From Elstera sp043721315 (GTDB lineage Bacteria; Pseudomonadota; Alphaproteobacteria; Elsterales; Elsteraceae): a stretch of DNA of 64,000 nucleotides. The DNA is taken from assembly GCA_043721315.1 (NCBI GenBank), contig JAYSQZ010000001.1, positions 39,838-103,837 of the forward strand. The letters run 5' to 3'. The stretch's first letter is position 1, and every line of letters begins with the position of its first letter. The notes beneath the pieces are model-generated. The model saw nothing but the letters and a program-made list of their open reading frames with translations. It ran no database searches and was not told where the DNA came from. This document shows positions 8,260-17,599 of this stretch, one piece after another. Made by a program: the position numbers and the translations under genes.

Positions 8260-10632
8260 GTGACGGATCTGGAACGGGGGGATGCCCCTTCCGCACGCTT
8301 TGATGGCCCCGCGCAGGCGCAGATAGCGACGGCTGCCGCTGCCAAGCCGGGAGCATTAGGAACGTGGCTGCAACGCCGCGCCGACGCGCGCGGGATTGGC
8401 CGTAAGCTGATTCTGCTGCTGACGTTCTTGATGGCAGTTTCCGGCATCGCAACTTACGCTGCCATTACCGGGGCGGGGCCGTTCGTGTCGGTTGGGCGCG
8501 GCTGGGCGACGTGGCTGCTGGTCATTGATCTTGTGCTGCTGATGGCGCTCGCAGCGATAGTCGTGCGGCGCTTGGTGGAACTTTGGACCGAACGACGGCG
8601 CGGGCTGGCGGGTTCGCGGCTCCACGTTCGGCTGGTGATGTTATTCGGCGCGGTAACGATTGCCCCGACAATTCTGGTGGCCGTATTTTCGGTTATTTTT
8701 CTCAATCTCTCGGTCGATGGTTGGTTTTCCGAGCGGGTCCGCAGCGCGCTCGACGGCTCGAAGGCGATTGCTGCCGCGTATCTGCAAGAGCATAACCTTG
8801 CGATCAAAGGCGATATTTTGTCGATGGCGGTCGATCTCGACCGCGAATCGCCGCGTATGTTTTCGGATCCGGCGTGGTTTCGTGATTTGGTAGCGACGCA
8901 AGCCGCTCTGCGAAACCTTTCGGAAGCGCTGGTGTTGGGCCGCGATGGCCAAGTTATCGCCCGTGCGGGGCTAACCTTCCGACTGGAGTTCGAGCCAATT
9001 CCCGCCTGGGCGCTCGATCAAGCCCGGCGCGGGGAAGCCGCTGTGATGACGAATACCGACGACGACCGCGTGCGCGCCCTAATCCGGCTTGAAGGCGTCG
9101 ATGGGTTTCTCTACGTGGGCCGCCCGGTCGATTCGCGCGTCATTTCCTACGTTCAGGAAACGGCCAGCGCAGTCGATGCCTATGAAGCCCTGGAAGGCGA
9201 ACGTTCGCAAATCCAAGCGACTTTCGGGTTGGTTTATCTTGCTTTGGCGCTATTGCTGTTGCTTCTCGCCGCTTCTATCGGGCTTGCGGTTGCAACCAAT
9301 CTGGTGAAGCCTATTTCCATTATTATTGCGGCGGCAGAGCGTATTCGCGCGGGCGATTTTTCGGCGCGCGTGCCCGATTTACCGGCGGATGACGAGTTAG
9401 GGTCGCTCGCCCGCGCCTTCAACCGGATGAGCCGGGAAGTCGATCAACAGCGCCACGCTTTGCTCGCCACCAATAGCCAACTCGACGAGCGCCGCCGCTT
9501 TATCGAAGCCGTGCTGGCAGGCGTTTCGGCAGGGGTGTTGGGGCTTGACGCAGACGGCTATCTCACAATGGGCAATCGCTCGGCGGGTGTGCTCTTGAGG
9601 CTCGATCTTGCGCCGCTCACGGGGCAGCCGTTGGCGGCGATTATCCCGGAAATGCTCCCCCTGTTCGAGATGGCGCGAAGCCGGGCTGATAGCAAAGCCG
9701 ACGGTCACGTGAAAATCAATCGGGAAGGCCGCGCTCAAACGCTGCTGGTTCGGGTTACGGAAGAGGTTTTGGCGGGCGGGCAGACCCAAGGCTATGTCGT
9801 GACCTTCGATGATATTACCGAGCTTCTCGCGGCCCAGCGCACCGCCGCGTGGGCTGATGTGGCCCGGCGGATTGCCCATGAAATCAAAAACCCGCTCACG
9901 CCGATTCAGCTTTCGGCTGAACGGTTAAAGCGTAAATATCTCAAAGAGATAACCAGCGATCCTGAGACATTTATCCTCTGTACCGATACCATCGTTCGCC
10001 AAGTGGGGGATATTGGCCGCATGGTCGATGAATTCTCCGCCTTCGCCCGGATGCCGCAGCCCGTGATGAAACCTGAAAACCTGCCCCAGGTGTTGCGTGA
10101 GGTGATGATGCTTCAGCGCTCCGCCCGGCCCGATATTCACTTCGATCTGGCTTTGCCTGAAACGGTTGGCCCCGTACACTGCGACGGGCGGCAAATTCGC
10201 CAAGCCGTGATGAACCTTGTTCAGAACGCCATTGATGCGATTGATGGGCGGGAGCCGGCGGAGGCAGGGGGTATTCAACTGCCGTCCGGTTATATAAGTG
10301 TTGCCTTGCGGCAAGATGCGCTGGTAACAAAACTCTCCGTCGTCGATAATGGTAAAGGCTTACCAGTCGAACAGCGGGAACGGTTGACCGAGCCTTATGT
10401 GACGACGCGCAGCAAGGGAACAGGGTTAGGGCTTGCCATTGTTGCCAAGATTATGGAAGACCATGGGGGAGAGATTCGTTTGACGGATGCTCCCACTCTG
10501 GCCGACGCCCCCCCGGTGCCCGGCGCACGGGGGGCAGAGGTTGCCCTTATCTTGCCACGAAAAGGCGAAACTCTCCTAACTGCCGACGATGAGACGCGCG
10601 GCGGGGGCGTGGAAGGAACGTATGGCGCATGA
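8260..10632 (+). CDS. ntrY: sensor kinase NtrY
   Basis: Membrane-bound histidine kinase paired with NtrX, linked in other Alphaproteobacteria to nitrogen and redox/respiratory control. The 790-residue protein has N-terminal transmembrane helices (about 45-150), a periplasmic sensor region, another helix near 325-347, then HAMP, PAS and kinase domains. The H-box AHEIKNPLTPIQLS carries His540, and the ATPase domain shows NLVQNAIDA and GTGLGLA. The GTG start at 8260 is supported by GAGGAG at 8249-8254. It overlaps ntrX by 11 bp. Confidence 0.96.
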   Translation: MTDLERGDAPSARFDGPAQAQIATAAAAKPGALGTWLQRRADARGIGRKLILLLTFLMAVSGIATYAAITGAGPFVSVGRGWATWLLVIDLVLLMALAAIVVRRLVELWTERRRGLAGSRLHVRLVMLFGAVTIAPTILVAVFSVIFLNLSVDGWFSERVRSALDGSKAIAAAYLQEHNLAIKGDILSMAVDLDRESPRMFSDPAWFRDLVATQAALRNLSEALVLGRDGQVIARAGLTFRLEFEPIPAWALDQARRGEAAVMTNTDDDRVRALIRLEGVDGFLYVGRPVDSRVISYVQETASAVDAYEALEGERSQIQATFGLVYLALALLLLLLAASIGLAVATNLVKPISIIIAAAERIRAGDFSARVPDLPADDELGSLARAFNRMSREVDQQRHALLATNSQLDERRRFIEAVLAGVSAGVLGLDADGYLTMGNRSAGVLLRLDLAPLTGQPLAAIIPEMLPLFEMARSRADSKADGHVKINREGRAQTLLVRVTEEVLAGGQTQGYVVTFDDITELLAAQRTAAWADVARRIAHEIKNPLTPIQLSAERLKRKYLKEITSDPETFILCTDTIVRQVGDIGRMVDEFSAFARMPQPVMKPENLPQVLREVMMLQRSARPDIHFDLALPETVGPVHCDGRQIRQAVMNLVQNAIDAIDGREPAEAGGIQLPSGYISVALRQDALVTKLSVVDNGKGLPVEQRERLTEPYVTTRSKGTGLGLAIVAKIMEDHGGEIRLTDAPTLADAPPVPGARGAEVALILPRKGETLLTADDETRGGGVEGTYGA

Positions 10633-12004
10633 AATTTTAGTTGTCGATGATGAGGCGGATATCCGCACTCTGGTCGCCGACATCCTGAAAGACGAGGGGT
10701 TTAGCGTGCGGGTCGCAGGATCGAGCGATCAGGCGCTTGAAGCCGTTCGTGCGCGCCAACCCCATCTGGTGCTGCTGGATATTTGGCTGCAAGGCAGCGC
10801 GTTGGACGGTTTGCAAATTCTCGAGAAAATTCAATCCGATCATCCCGGCTTACCCGTTGTGATGATGAGCGGGCACGGCACGATTGAAACGGCGGTGGGC
10901 GCTATCAAGCAAGGTGCCTATGATTTCGTCGAAAAGCCGTTCAAGTCCGATCATCTGTTGCATGTGATAGGCCGGGCAATCGAAGCTGCGAAGCTGCGAC
11001 GGGAAGTGGCCGATCTTAAGTCGCGCACGACAGTGGAATATGATCTTACTGGCGCGTCGCAGGTGATCGTGACCGTGCGGCAGGCCATCGAAAAGGTTGC
11101 GCCAACCAATAGCCGTGTGCTCATCACCGGGGCAGCAGGCACCGGCAAGGAAGTGGTTGCGCGGGCACTTCACGCACAATCGCGTCGGTCGTCGGGGCCG
11201 TTTGTCGGCGTTAACTGCGCCATTATGCACCCCGACCGGATCGAACAAGAACTCTTCGGTACCGACGATAACGACGGCCCGCGCCGAGTGGGGTTGTTCG
11301 AGCAAGCCCATGGCGGCACGCTGTTACTCGATGAAGTGGCCGATATGCCCCTGGCAACCCAGGGCAAAATCGTTCGCGCCTTGCAGGAGCAAACTTTCGA
11401 GCGCGTCGGGGGCCGGTCCAAGGTAGAGGTGGACGTGCGCGTTATTGCGTCCAGCAACCGCGATCTTGCCACCGAAATGGCCGAAGGGCGCTTCCGGGAA
11501 GATCTTTACTATCGCCTGAATGTGGTGCCTATCCGCATTCCCAGCTTGAAGGAGCGGACGGAGGATATTCCCGATCTGGTGCGCTATTTCGTGCGCCGTG
11601 CGACCGAGATCAACGGTTTGCCGCCGCGCGATATTGGCGAAGATGCGTTGGCCTCGCTGCAAGCCTACGACTGGCCCGGCAATATCCGCGAACTCCGTAA
11701 TACGGTTGAACGCTTGCTCATCATGGCCCCTGGCGATGCCCGTGCGCCCATCAGAGCCGATATGTTGCCGCCAGAAATCAGCGCGAAGGCCCCGGCGGTG
11801 CTGGCCTGGGATAAGGGTGGCGAGATCATGTCGTTGCCGCTGCGCGATGCCCGCGAAGTGTTTGAGCGCGACTATCTGCTGGCCCAAGTTAATCGCTTCG
11901 GCGGCAATATCAGCCGCACGGCCTCCTTCGTTGGTATGGAGCGTTCTGCACTGCACCGTAAGCTGAAGTCGCTCGGGGTAAACGGTACGGATCGCAAACT
12001 GTGA
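10622..12004 (+). CDS. ntrX: response regulator NtrX
   Basis: NtrC-family response regulator, cognate to NtrY. The receiver domain carries Asp53 as the likely phospho-acceptor. The AAA+ region has a Walker A of the form GAAGTGKE and DEVADMP. The GAFTGA sigma-54-contact loop is absent: the matching stretch reads FGTDDNDGPRRVG. The C-terminus is a Fis-like helix-turn-helix (GNISRTASFVGMERSALHRKL). The ATG at 10622 inside the end of ntrY is preferred over an upstream in-frame start because it gives the canonical MAHEILVVDDE start. Confidence 0.95.
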   Translation: MAHEILVVDDEADIRTLVADILKDEGFSVRVAGSSDQALEAVRARQPHLVLLDIWLQGSALDGLQILEKIQSDHPGLPVVMMSGHGTIETAVGAIKQGAYDFVEKPFKSDHLLHVIGRAIEAAKLRREVADLKSRTTVEYDLTGASQVIVTVRQAIEKVAPTNSRVLITGAAGTGKEVVARALHAQSRRSSGPFVGVNCAIMHPDRIEQELFGTDDNDGPRRVGLFEQAHGGTLLLDEVADMPLATQGKIVRALQEQTFERVGGRSKVEVDVRVIASSNRDLATEMAEGRFREDLYYRLNVVPIRIPSLKERTEDIPDLVRYFVRRATEINGLPPRDIGEDALASLQAYDWPGNIRELRNTVERLLIMAPGDARAPIRADMLPPEISAKAPAVLAWDKGGEIMSLPLRDAREVFERDYLLAQVNRFGGNISRTASFVGMERSALHRKLKSLGVNGTDRKL

Positions 12005-12148
12005 CGGCGCTGATATGCCGCACCCCCTAGTCGGGCGCGTAAGATTGTCCTACATATAGGGTTCGTGTGTGTGACGATATTGGTGCGCTAGTGCTGATAA
12101 CGTCTTGGTCTGGTTGGCAATAACCCAAAATCAAAAAGGAATGCCGCA

Positions 12149-12400
12149 ATGAGTTCCGAAAAATCCCAAAACGTCCAAGACGTTTTTCTGAACTATATTC
12201 GTAAGCAAAAAATCCCCGTAACGGTCTTCCTCGTGAATGGCGTAAAGCTCCAGGGTATTGTGACGTGGTTTGATAATTTCTCTGTTTTGTTGCGACGCGA
12301 TGCCCATTCGCAGCTTGTATATAAACATGCGATTTCTACCATCATGCCCGCAGCCCCGGTTCAATTGTTTGATGGAGTGAAGGAAGCGGGTGACGTCTGA
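12149..12400 (+). CDS. hfq: RNA chaperone Hfq
   Basis: Hexameric Sm-like protein that pairs small RNAs with mRNAs. The 83 residues contain the Sm1 stretch (QDVFLNYIRKQKIPVTVFLVNG) and the Sm2 signature YKHAISTI. AAGGAA precedes the ATG. The 144-nt gap after ntrX probably holds a promoter of its own, although I cannot assign clear boxes. hfq overlaps hflX by 11 bp, the conserved hfq-hflX pair. Confidence 0.98.
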   Translation: MSSEKSQNVQDVFLNYIRKQKIPVTVFLVNGVKLQGIVTWFDNFSVLLRRDAHSQLVYKHAISTIMPAAPVQLFDGVKEAGDV

Positions 12401-13775
12401 TCCTTTGAGCGCGACGGATAATCCCGCCGCCGATCCCTATTTGCCGGAGGCGGCGATTTCCTCTGAAATCACCGCCCTTGGCGAACATTCTGCAACGCGC
12501 GCCTTTGTGGTGCATCCCGATTTAGGCCGCAAGGAAGGCCCCGATAGCCGCTCCATCGAGGGGCGCGTAAACGAGGCTATTGGCCTCGCCGAAGCCATTG
12601 GCCTCGACGTTCAGCGTGCCGAAGCCGTACGCTTAAAAATTCTAAAACCTGCCACTCTGTTCGGCACTGGCGTTCTCGAACGCTTAAAGCAGGGCATTGA
12701 GGCGGTTCAGGCTGCCGTTGTGATCGTCGATGGCCATTTGTCGCCCGTGCAGCAGCGCAATCTGGAGCGCGAATGGCAGGTAAAGGTTATCGACCGTACG
12801 GGGCTTATTCTCGAAATCTTTGGCGCGCGTGCCCGCACGCACGAAGGGCGGCTTCAGGTTGAGCTGGCGGCCCTCACGTATCAGCGCTCCCGGCTCGTGC
12901 GGTCGTGGACCCATCTGGAGCGCCAACGCGGCGGTTTCGGCTTCCTCGGCGGACCTGGGGAAAGCCAACTTGAAATCGACAGGCGCTTGATTGGCGACCG
13001 TATCGCCAAGCTCAAGCGCGAGCTTGAGGAGGTGAAACGTACGCGCGAACTGCATCGCGGCGCGCGCAAGAAAGTGCCTCAACCGGTTATTGCTCTCGTC
13101 GGCTACACCAATGCCGGAAAATCGACGCTGTTCAATCGGCTAACCAATGCCGAAGTGCTGGCGGAAGATATGCTGTTCGCAACCCTCGACCCGACGATGC
13201 GCGGCCTCACGCTGCCATCCGGGCGGCGGGTGATTCTGTCGGATACCGTCGGGTTCATCTCGGCGTTGCCGACGCAATTGGTGGCGGCCTTCCGGGCCAC
13301 GCTGGAAGAGGTGCTGGAAGCCGATATTATCTTGCACGTCCGCGACGCCTCCCACCCCGACAGTCTGGCGCAAAAGGCCGACGTGGAAACCGTGCTACGC
13401 TCCCTTGGGCTTGAAAAGCAAGTCGATGCCGGGCTGCTGGAAGTTCTCAATAAGATTGATCGCTTGGATGGGGAAGGGCTTGCCGAGCAAACCCGCCGCG
13501 TGACCGGAACGGCGCTACCGCTATCGGCCCTCACGGGCGAGGGGATAGATGCGCTGCTAGCCTATCTCGACGAAGCCCTGCGCGACCGCCAACAGGTGAT
13601 CGCCGTCACGATCAATCCGGCAGACGGGCGGCATTTGGCTTGGCTTTACGCCCACGGCGAAGTGCTGTCGCGCGAGGATGACGAGACCGGGCAAGCGCAC
13701 CTTACGGTAGGGCTTGATCCGATGGCGTTGTCGCGCTACCAGCGGCAGTTCCCGCAATCGGTGATCGGCCTATGA
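12390..13775 (+). CDS. hflX: ribosome-associated GTPase HflX
   Basis: Translational GTPase that splits stalled ribosomes under stress. The N-terminal HflX domain has DRTGLILEIFGARARTHEGRLQVELA and a GGFGFLGGPGESQLEIDRR loop. The G domain follows, with G1 GYTNAGKS near 237-244, DTVGF, and NKID for guanine specificity. The GTG at 12390 is backed by AGGAAG at 12381-12386. The gene is coupled to hfq upstream and overlaps the next gene by 4 bp. Confidence 0.97.
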   Translation: MTSDPLSATDNPAADPYLPEAAISSEITALGEHSATRAFVVHPDLGRKEGPDSRSIEGRVNEAIGLAEAIGLDVQRAEAVRLKILKPATLFGTGVLERLKQGIEAVQAAVVIVDGHLSPVQQRNLEREWQVKVIDRTGLILEIFGARARTHEGRLQVELAALTYQRSRLVRSWTHLERQRGGFGFLGGPGESQLEIDRRLIGDRIAKLKRELEEVKRTRELHRGARKKVPQPVIALVGYTNAGKSTLFNRLTNAEVLAEDMLFATLDPTMRGLTLPSGRRVILSDTVGFISALPTQLVAAFRATLEEVLEADIILHVRDASHPDSLAQKADVETVLRSLGLEKQVDAGLLEVLNKIDRLDGEGLAEQTRRVTGTALPLSALTGEGIDALLAYLDEALRDRQQVIAVTINPADGRHLAWLYAHGEVLSREDDETGQAHLTVGLDPMALSRYQRQFPQSVIGL

Positions 13776-14596
13776 GCACCGCTGCCGCGCTTCTCGGCCC
13801 TGTTGCCAATTTGCTGCGGGAAACCGCAGCACGGGAGTTGGTGCCGCGTTTTCGCAATCTCGCGGCAGACGAGATTCGCGAAAAAGCCCCAAACGATCTC
13901 GTTACCGCCGCCGATCTTGCGATGGAAGCCGCCCTTACCCCCGCCTTGGAAGCGCTGTTGCCCGGCTCAACCACTGTGGGGGAGGAGGCGGTTGCCGCCG
14001 ATCCCAGCGTGCGCGACCGGCTACACGGCGACGAGTGGGTTTGGGTGATTGATCCGCTCGATGGCACCGCCAATTTTGCGCGCGGGCACGCGGCGTTCGG
14101 CTCGATCCTCGCCCTCGTTCATCGCGGCGAAACCTATGCCGGGTGGATTCACGATCCGCTGACGGGCGTTATGGCGGTTGCCGCCAAAGGGCAGGGGACG
14201 CAGGTGAATGGTGCGCTCGTGCGCCTGCCCGAACCACCCAACGATCTTGCCGACCAACACGCGGCCCTCTCGGTGCGCTTTTTTCCCGGTGAGGAGCGCA
14301 AGCGGCTGGCCACGCTTGCCAAGCGTTTCGCCTCGCAATCCCCCTGCTATTCCGCCGCGCAAGATTATCTGCGGTTGCTCCAGGGCGACTCCCACTTAGC
14401 ACTGTTCTACCGCACGTTGCCGTGGGACCATGCTGCGGGCGTTCTGCTGATTGAAGAGGCGGGCGGTTATGCCGCAAGCCCCCTCAGCGGCAAGGCTTAT
14501 TCCCCGGCAGGCACCGATCCGGGCCTGCTGATCGCGGTGCGGGAAGCGCAGTGGCAGGCGGCGCGGGGGATGTTGTTTGGGGATTTTGTTGGATGA
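13772..14596 (+). CDS. inositol monophosphatase family protein
   Basis: Mg2+/Li+-type phosphatase of the IMPase/FBPase fold. Metal-binding motifs are visible: the EE pair in TTVGEEAV, the DPLDGTANF signature and the C-terminal WDHAAGVLLIEEAGG. Members dephosphorylate inositol phosphate, histidinol phosphate or PAP, and the exact substrate cannot be read from the sequence. In Alphaproteobacteria such a gene often follows hflX. It starts inside the hflX stop (ATGA). Confidence 0.88.
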   Translation: MSTAAALLGPVANLLRETAARELVPRFRNLAADEIREKAPNDLVTAADLAMEAALTPALEALLPGSTTVGEEAVAADPSVRDRLHGDEWVWVIDPLDGTANFARGHAAFGSILALVHRGETYAGWIHDPLTGVMAVAAKGQGTQVNGALVRLPEPPNDLADQHAALSVRFFPGEERKRLATLAKRFASQSPCYSAAQDYLRLLQGDSHLALFYRTLPWDHAAGVLLIEEAGGYAASPLSGKAYSPAGTDPGLLIAVREAQWQAARGMLFGDFVG

Positions 14597-15318
14597 GATT
14601 TGGGGGCATGAGTTTGGCACACTGGAAAGCTCTATTTCTTATTGCCGTACTCATTCCCGCAACGAGTGCGGCCAAGGGTGATCGCCACATTAAATGCGAA
14701 CAGCCCAAAGATAAGATTATGGAACGTGTCTGCACTGTTCCTGAGATTATGGCTCTGGTTGACGAATATCAAATTGCCTGGGAGCGGAATGTTCGTGGCC
14801 TTTCGGGAGAAATTCTTATCAGTATCCAAGAAGATGGCCGAACGGCCTACGCTCATCTAAGCCAATATTGTTGGTACAATCTTATTCCAAGACCTTCTGA
14901 GGGCGCGATGGACTCTTGTATTATCAAATATCTGCGTCTTAAAATTGGAGTCCTTACTACAAAAATATTGACCCCATTGCCGGATAACTATGGTTTCATC
15001 GTAGCGCGTGAGTTCGGCTGGGCGATGCCGTTGACGGACGAGGGTCAAAACCGGATTATACCGCCAGGAATCAAGTCTCAGGGTATCGTTTTCTATCCTG
15101 AACTGACCAATCCCCGTTTTGCTGGGTGGCTAAACATACCCCATGATATTGATGCGCTGATCGATACAAGCCGCAGTTTAGAGGTGGATTTCGATATTCT
15201 CGATATTAAGCCCGAAAGCCTTTCGTTTCGGTATCTCTCCCGCCAGAAAACGCTGGCGGGAGAGATTCGGAGTTGGGAGACCCTTAAAACGCTTGATCTG
15301 ATTGGGGTGAGCAAATGA
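14593..15318 (+). CDS. secreted LprI-like (DUF1311-type) protein
   Basis: Unknown exported protein of about 241 residues. The N-terminus is a signal peptide (hydrophobic WKALFLIAVLIPATSA) ending near Ala-Lys. The mature part starts with a two-cysteine segment (C...KIMERVC..PEI..LVDEYQ.AW) that resembles the lysozyme-inhibitor LprI/DUF1311 fold. The rest is not recognised. I chose the ATG at 14593, which overlaps the previous TGA and has GGGGA upstream at good spacing. An ATG at 14608 is possible. Its stop overlaps the next, related gene by 4 bp. Confidence 0.6.
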   Translation: MRFGGMSLAHWKALFLIAVLIPATSAAKGDRHIKCEQPKDKIMERVCTVPEIMALVDEYQIAWERNVRGLSGEILISIQEDGRTAYAHLSQYCWYNLIPRPSEGAMDSCIIKYLRLKIGVLTTKILTPLPDNYGFIVAREFGWAMPLTDEGQNRIIPPGIKSQGIVFYPELTNPRFAGWLNIPHDIDALIDTSRSLEVDFDILDIKPESLSFRYLSRQKTLAGEIRSWETLKTLDLIGVSK

Positions 15319-16325
15319 CCCGGTTCGTGCTTGGCCTCTGTCTGACTCTTACCGGACTGGCGGCAATCTCCAGTGTGACCCAGGCGCAAACTGGCCCCAG
15401 CTTCGCCTGCACTAAAGCCACTACCGAAGTCGAGAAAACTATCTGCGCGTCGCCCAGTCTGTCTGAAGCAGATGTGGCGCTGGCTGCCGCCTACCGCGAT
15501 GCTCTCGCCCGCGCGCCAGAAGCCGCGAAGCTGCTGCTGCGTGCCGATCAGCGTGGTTGGATCGCCCATATCGGAAAAATCTGTCAAGCGCGGTGGGCAC
15601 CGAAGGACGACGGGAGCGCGTATGTCAAAGGCTGCATCGGTAATGCCCAGACCCAGCAAACGGAGTTCTATCGGAACGACGCGCTAACGACGCTGCCCGA
15701 TCCTTACGGTGTTTTGCTGGCCCGCCAGAGCTACAGCAGCGCCCCGGTGGCCGAAGCCGATCAGATGGATCATCTGAAGCGTATTCGTGTAGAAGAGCGC
15801 CGTTTTCCGCAGTTTCTAGCCCCTACCTTAAAGTCTTTGAGTGCAACAGCTTCAAAGTCCGCCGAGGACGATGCTTTCGAAACTCAGCATACGTTTAAGG
15901 TCAGCCTTTACCGGAAGCAACTCTTGGTGCTTGAATCCTCGATTTATGTTTATCACGGCGGCGCACACGGGCTTTACGGCTCCGATTTTACCGCGATTGA
16001 TCTCGCACGTTCCCGTAAATTAACAGAAGCAGATATTTTTCGGCCCAGTATGGCTTGGCGCGCGCTCCTCGCCCGTGAGGCTGATAAGTCCTTGCGCGTT
16101 ATCGCCAAACAGGAAGATTGGGACTACGAGCCGCTTGCCGCTGCCGATATTCTAACGGCTGTCGGCGAGCCGGGGCGCTGGGTGCCGAAAGAAAACTTCG
16201 GTATCTATTTCGGCTTATATGAGGTTGGTCCCTATGCTGTCGGCCCTCAACTCGCGCAGATACCCTATTCGGTTCTGCGCGAGTATTTCACCCCAGAGTT
16301 CAAAGCCCTAATCGGCCTCGACTAG
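15315..16325 (+). CDS. secreted LprI-like + DUF3298 domain protein
   Basis: A 336-residue exported protein. A signal peptide (about 1-24, ending TQAQ) is followed by an LprI/DUF1311-like module with paired cysteines (FACTKATTEVEKTICASPSLSEADVALAAAYR...). The C-terminal half resembles the DUF3298/RsiV-type lysozyme-binding domain (YVYHGGAHGLYG, then DLARSRKLTEADIF). Both module types are known from lysozyme-binding proteins, so a periplasmic role in resisting muramidases is a reasonable inference, not proven. It is coupled to the preceding LprI-like gene and converges on the SDR gene with a 4-bp overlap. Confidence 0.75.
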   Translation: MTRFVLGLCLTLTGLAAISSVTQAQTGPSFACTKATTEVEKTICASPSLSEADVALAAAYRDALARAPEAAKLLLRADQRGWIAHIGKICQARWAPKDDGSAYVKGCIGNAQTQQTEFYRNDALTTLPDPYGVLLARQSYSSAPVAEADQMDHLKRIRVEERRFPQFLAPTLKSLSATASKSAEDDAFETQHTFKVSLYRKQLLVLESSIYVYHGGAHGLYGSDFTAIDLARSRKLTEADIFRPSMAWRALLAREADKSLRVIAKQEDWDYEPLAAADILTAVGEPGRWVPKENFGIYFGLYEVGPYAVGPQLAQIPYSVLREYFTPEFKALIGLD

Positions 16326-17092
16326 CCCTGACGCTTTACCGCCAGCGGGCCGGGGGCTTGGCAGGTGGGCATCATTTGAATGCTGTTGATGTTCACATGC
16401 GCGGGCAGGGCTGTGACCCAAAAGATCGCTTCGGCGATATCTTCCGCTAGTAGCGGCTGGGTGCCTGCGTACATGGCAGCCGCCTTGGCGTCGTCGCCTT
16501 TGAAGCGGATGTTCGAGAACTCCGTACCACCACACAGGCCCGGCTGAATATCGCTGACGCGCACATTGGTGCCAACCAGATCGGCGCGCAGGTTAAGGGC
16601 GAACTGATGCACGAAGGCTTTTGTCGCCCCATACACGTGCCCGCCTGGATAGGGGTATTTTGCCGCAGTCGAGCCGAGCATAACGATATGGCCGCGCCCC
16701 CGCGCCAGCATACCAGGTAGCAGCAGGCGCGTTGCAAACATCATACCCTTCACGTTGGTATCGACCATCACTTCCCAATCATCGAGATCGGCTTCCGGTG
16801 CCGGACCAAGCCCGAGGGCGAGACCCGCGTTATTCACCAAAACATCGACCTCGGCAAAAGGGGCGGGGAGGCTTGCGAAGGCGGCTTCCGTCGCTTTACG
16901 GTCGCGCGCATCCAGTACCAGCGGCAGGAGTTTGTCGGCCCCAAACTCCGCCTGAAGCTCCTGAAGCCGGTCTTCCCGGCGTCCGGTGGCGATAACCTTA
17001 TGCCCTTCGGTGATAAAACGGCGGGCGATGGCCGTGCCGAACCCGGCGGTAGCCCCGGTTACGAGAACGGTTTTGGTGAAAGAAACGGACAT
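16322..17092 (-). CDS. SDR family oxidoreductase (YdfG-like)
   Basis: NAD(P)-dependent short-chain dehydrogenase, closest in character to the YdfG group (3-hydroxy acid / malonic semialdehyde reductase). The cofactor motif TGATAGFG is at 12-19, with RR at 38-39 favouring NADP. NNAG is at 87-90, and the catalytic triad is Ser141, Tyr154 and Lys158. The length of 256 residues is usual. The gene lies 52 bp downstream of the tautomerase gene on the same strand, so the two may form an operon. Confidence 0.85.
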   Translation of the reverse strand: MSVSFTKTVLVTGATAGFGTAIARRFITEGHKVIATGRREDRLQELQAEFGADKLLPLVLDARDRKATEAAFASLPAPFAEVDVLVNNAGLALGLGPAPEADLDDWEVMVDTNVKGMMFATRLLLPGMLARGRGHIVMLGSTAAKYPYPGGHVYGATKAFVHQFALNLRADLVGTNVRVSDIQPGLCGGTEFSNIRFKGDDAKAAAMYAGTQPLLAEDIAEAIFWVTALPAHVNINSIQMMPTCQAPGPLAVKRQG

Positions 17093-17144
17093 CCAGGCAC
17101 TCCAAGCTCAATAAAGCGGATCGGTGAGGCGGCAGTTTACGCAC

Positions 17145-17519
17145 CTAGCAATATTGAGCAACCCCAAGCCCGAAGGACCAGTCGGGCAGGTCATTTTCAG
17201 ACAATGAGACCAGCACGTCTTCCGCCCGTAACCCGAGCGCGACCAGATTGGCCGCGATGACGGCATAGAGCGCTTTTTTTAACTCCACTGTGCGGCCTTG
17301 GCGTAGATAGATTTGCACAATCAGCGCGTTCGGACTGCGCGCAATCCCGAGGTAGGTTGCGTCGATTATTAGGTGTGCGGGATCGTGCAGTGTGATTACC
17401 TGAAATCTATCGTCGGCAGGGATACCAATAGCCGACACGAGGGCATTGTGAACCGCATCGGCAATCGGGCGGGCCTGGTCGGCCAGGGTTTTCGGCAGAT
17501 CGAGACGAACGAGGGGCAT
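17145..17519 (-). CDS. tautomerase family protein
   Basis: A 124-residue protein of the 4-oxalocrotonate tautomerase superfamily. After removal of Met the N-terminus is Pro, the general-base residue of this fold (MPLVRLDLP). Two beta-alpha-beta repeats can be followed, with SPNALIVQIYLRQGRT in the middle and WSFGLG near the end, as in the double-length tautomerase class. The substrate is unknown. The neighbouring SDR gene downstream hints at a small detoxification or catabolic unit, which is inference only. Confidence 0.82.
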   Translation of the reverse strand: MPLVRLDLPKTLADQARPIADAVHNALVSAIGIPADDRFQVITLHDPAHLIIDATYLGIARSPNALIVQIYLRQGRTVELKKALYAVIAANLVALGLRAEDVLVSLSENDLPDWSFGLGVAQYC

Positions 17520-17599
17520 CGGTTTTCTCCGAGTGAGGGAAGGTCTGTCTTGCCGTTATAGCCCCTCGCATCAATGCCCAGCGTTAATAGTTGATTTAT

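Noticed and set aside
9397..9879. Long open frame opposite ntrY (160 codons)
   Set aside because: Shadow of ntrY on the other strand. Similar shadows occur opposite mfd, guaA and pepA and are expected at high GC.
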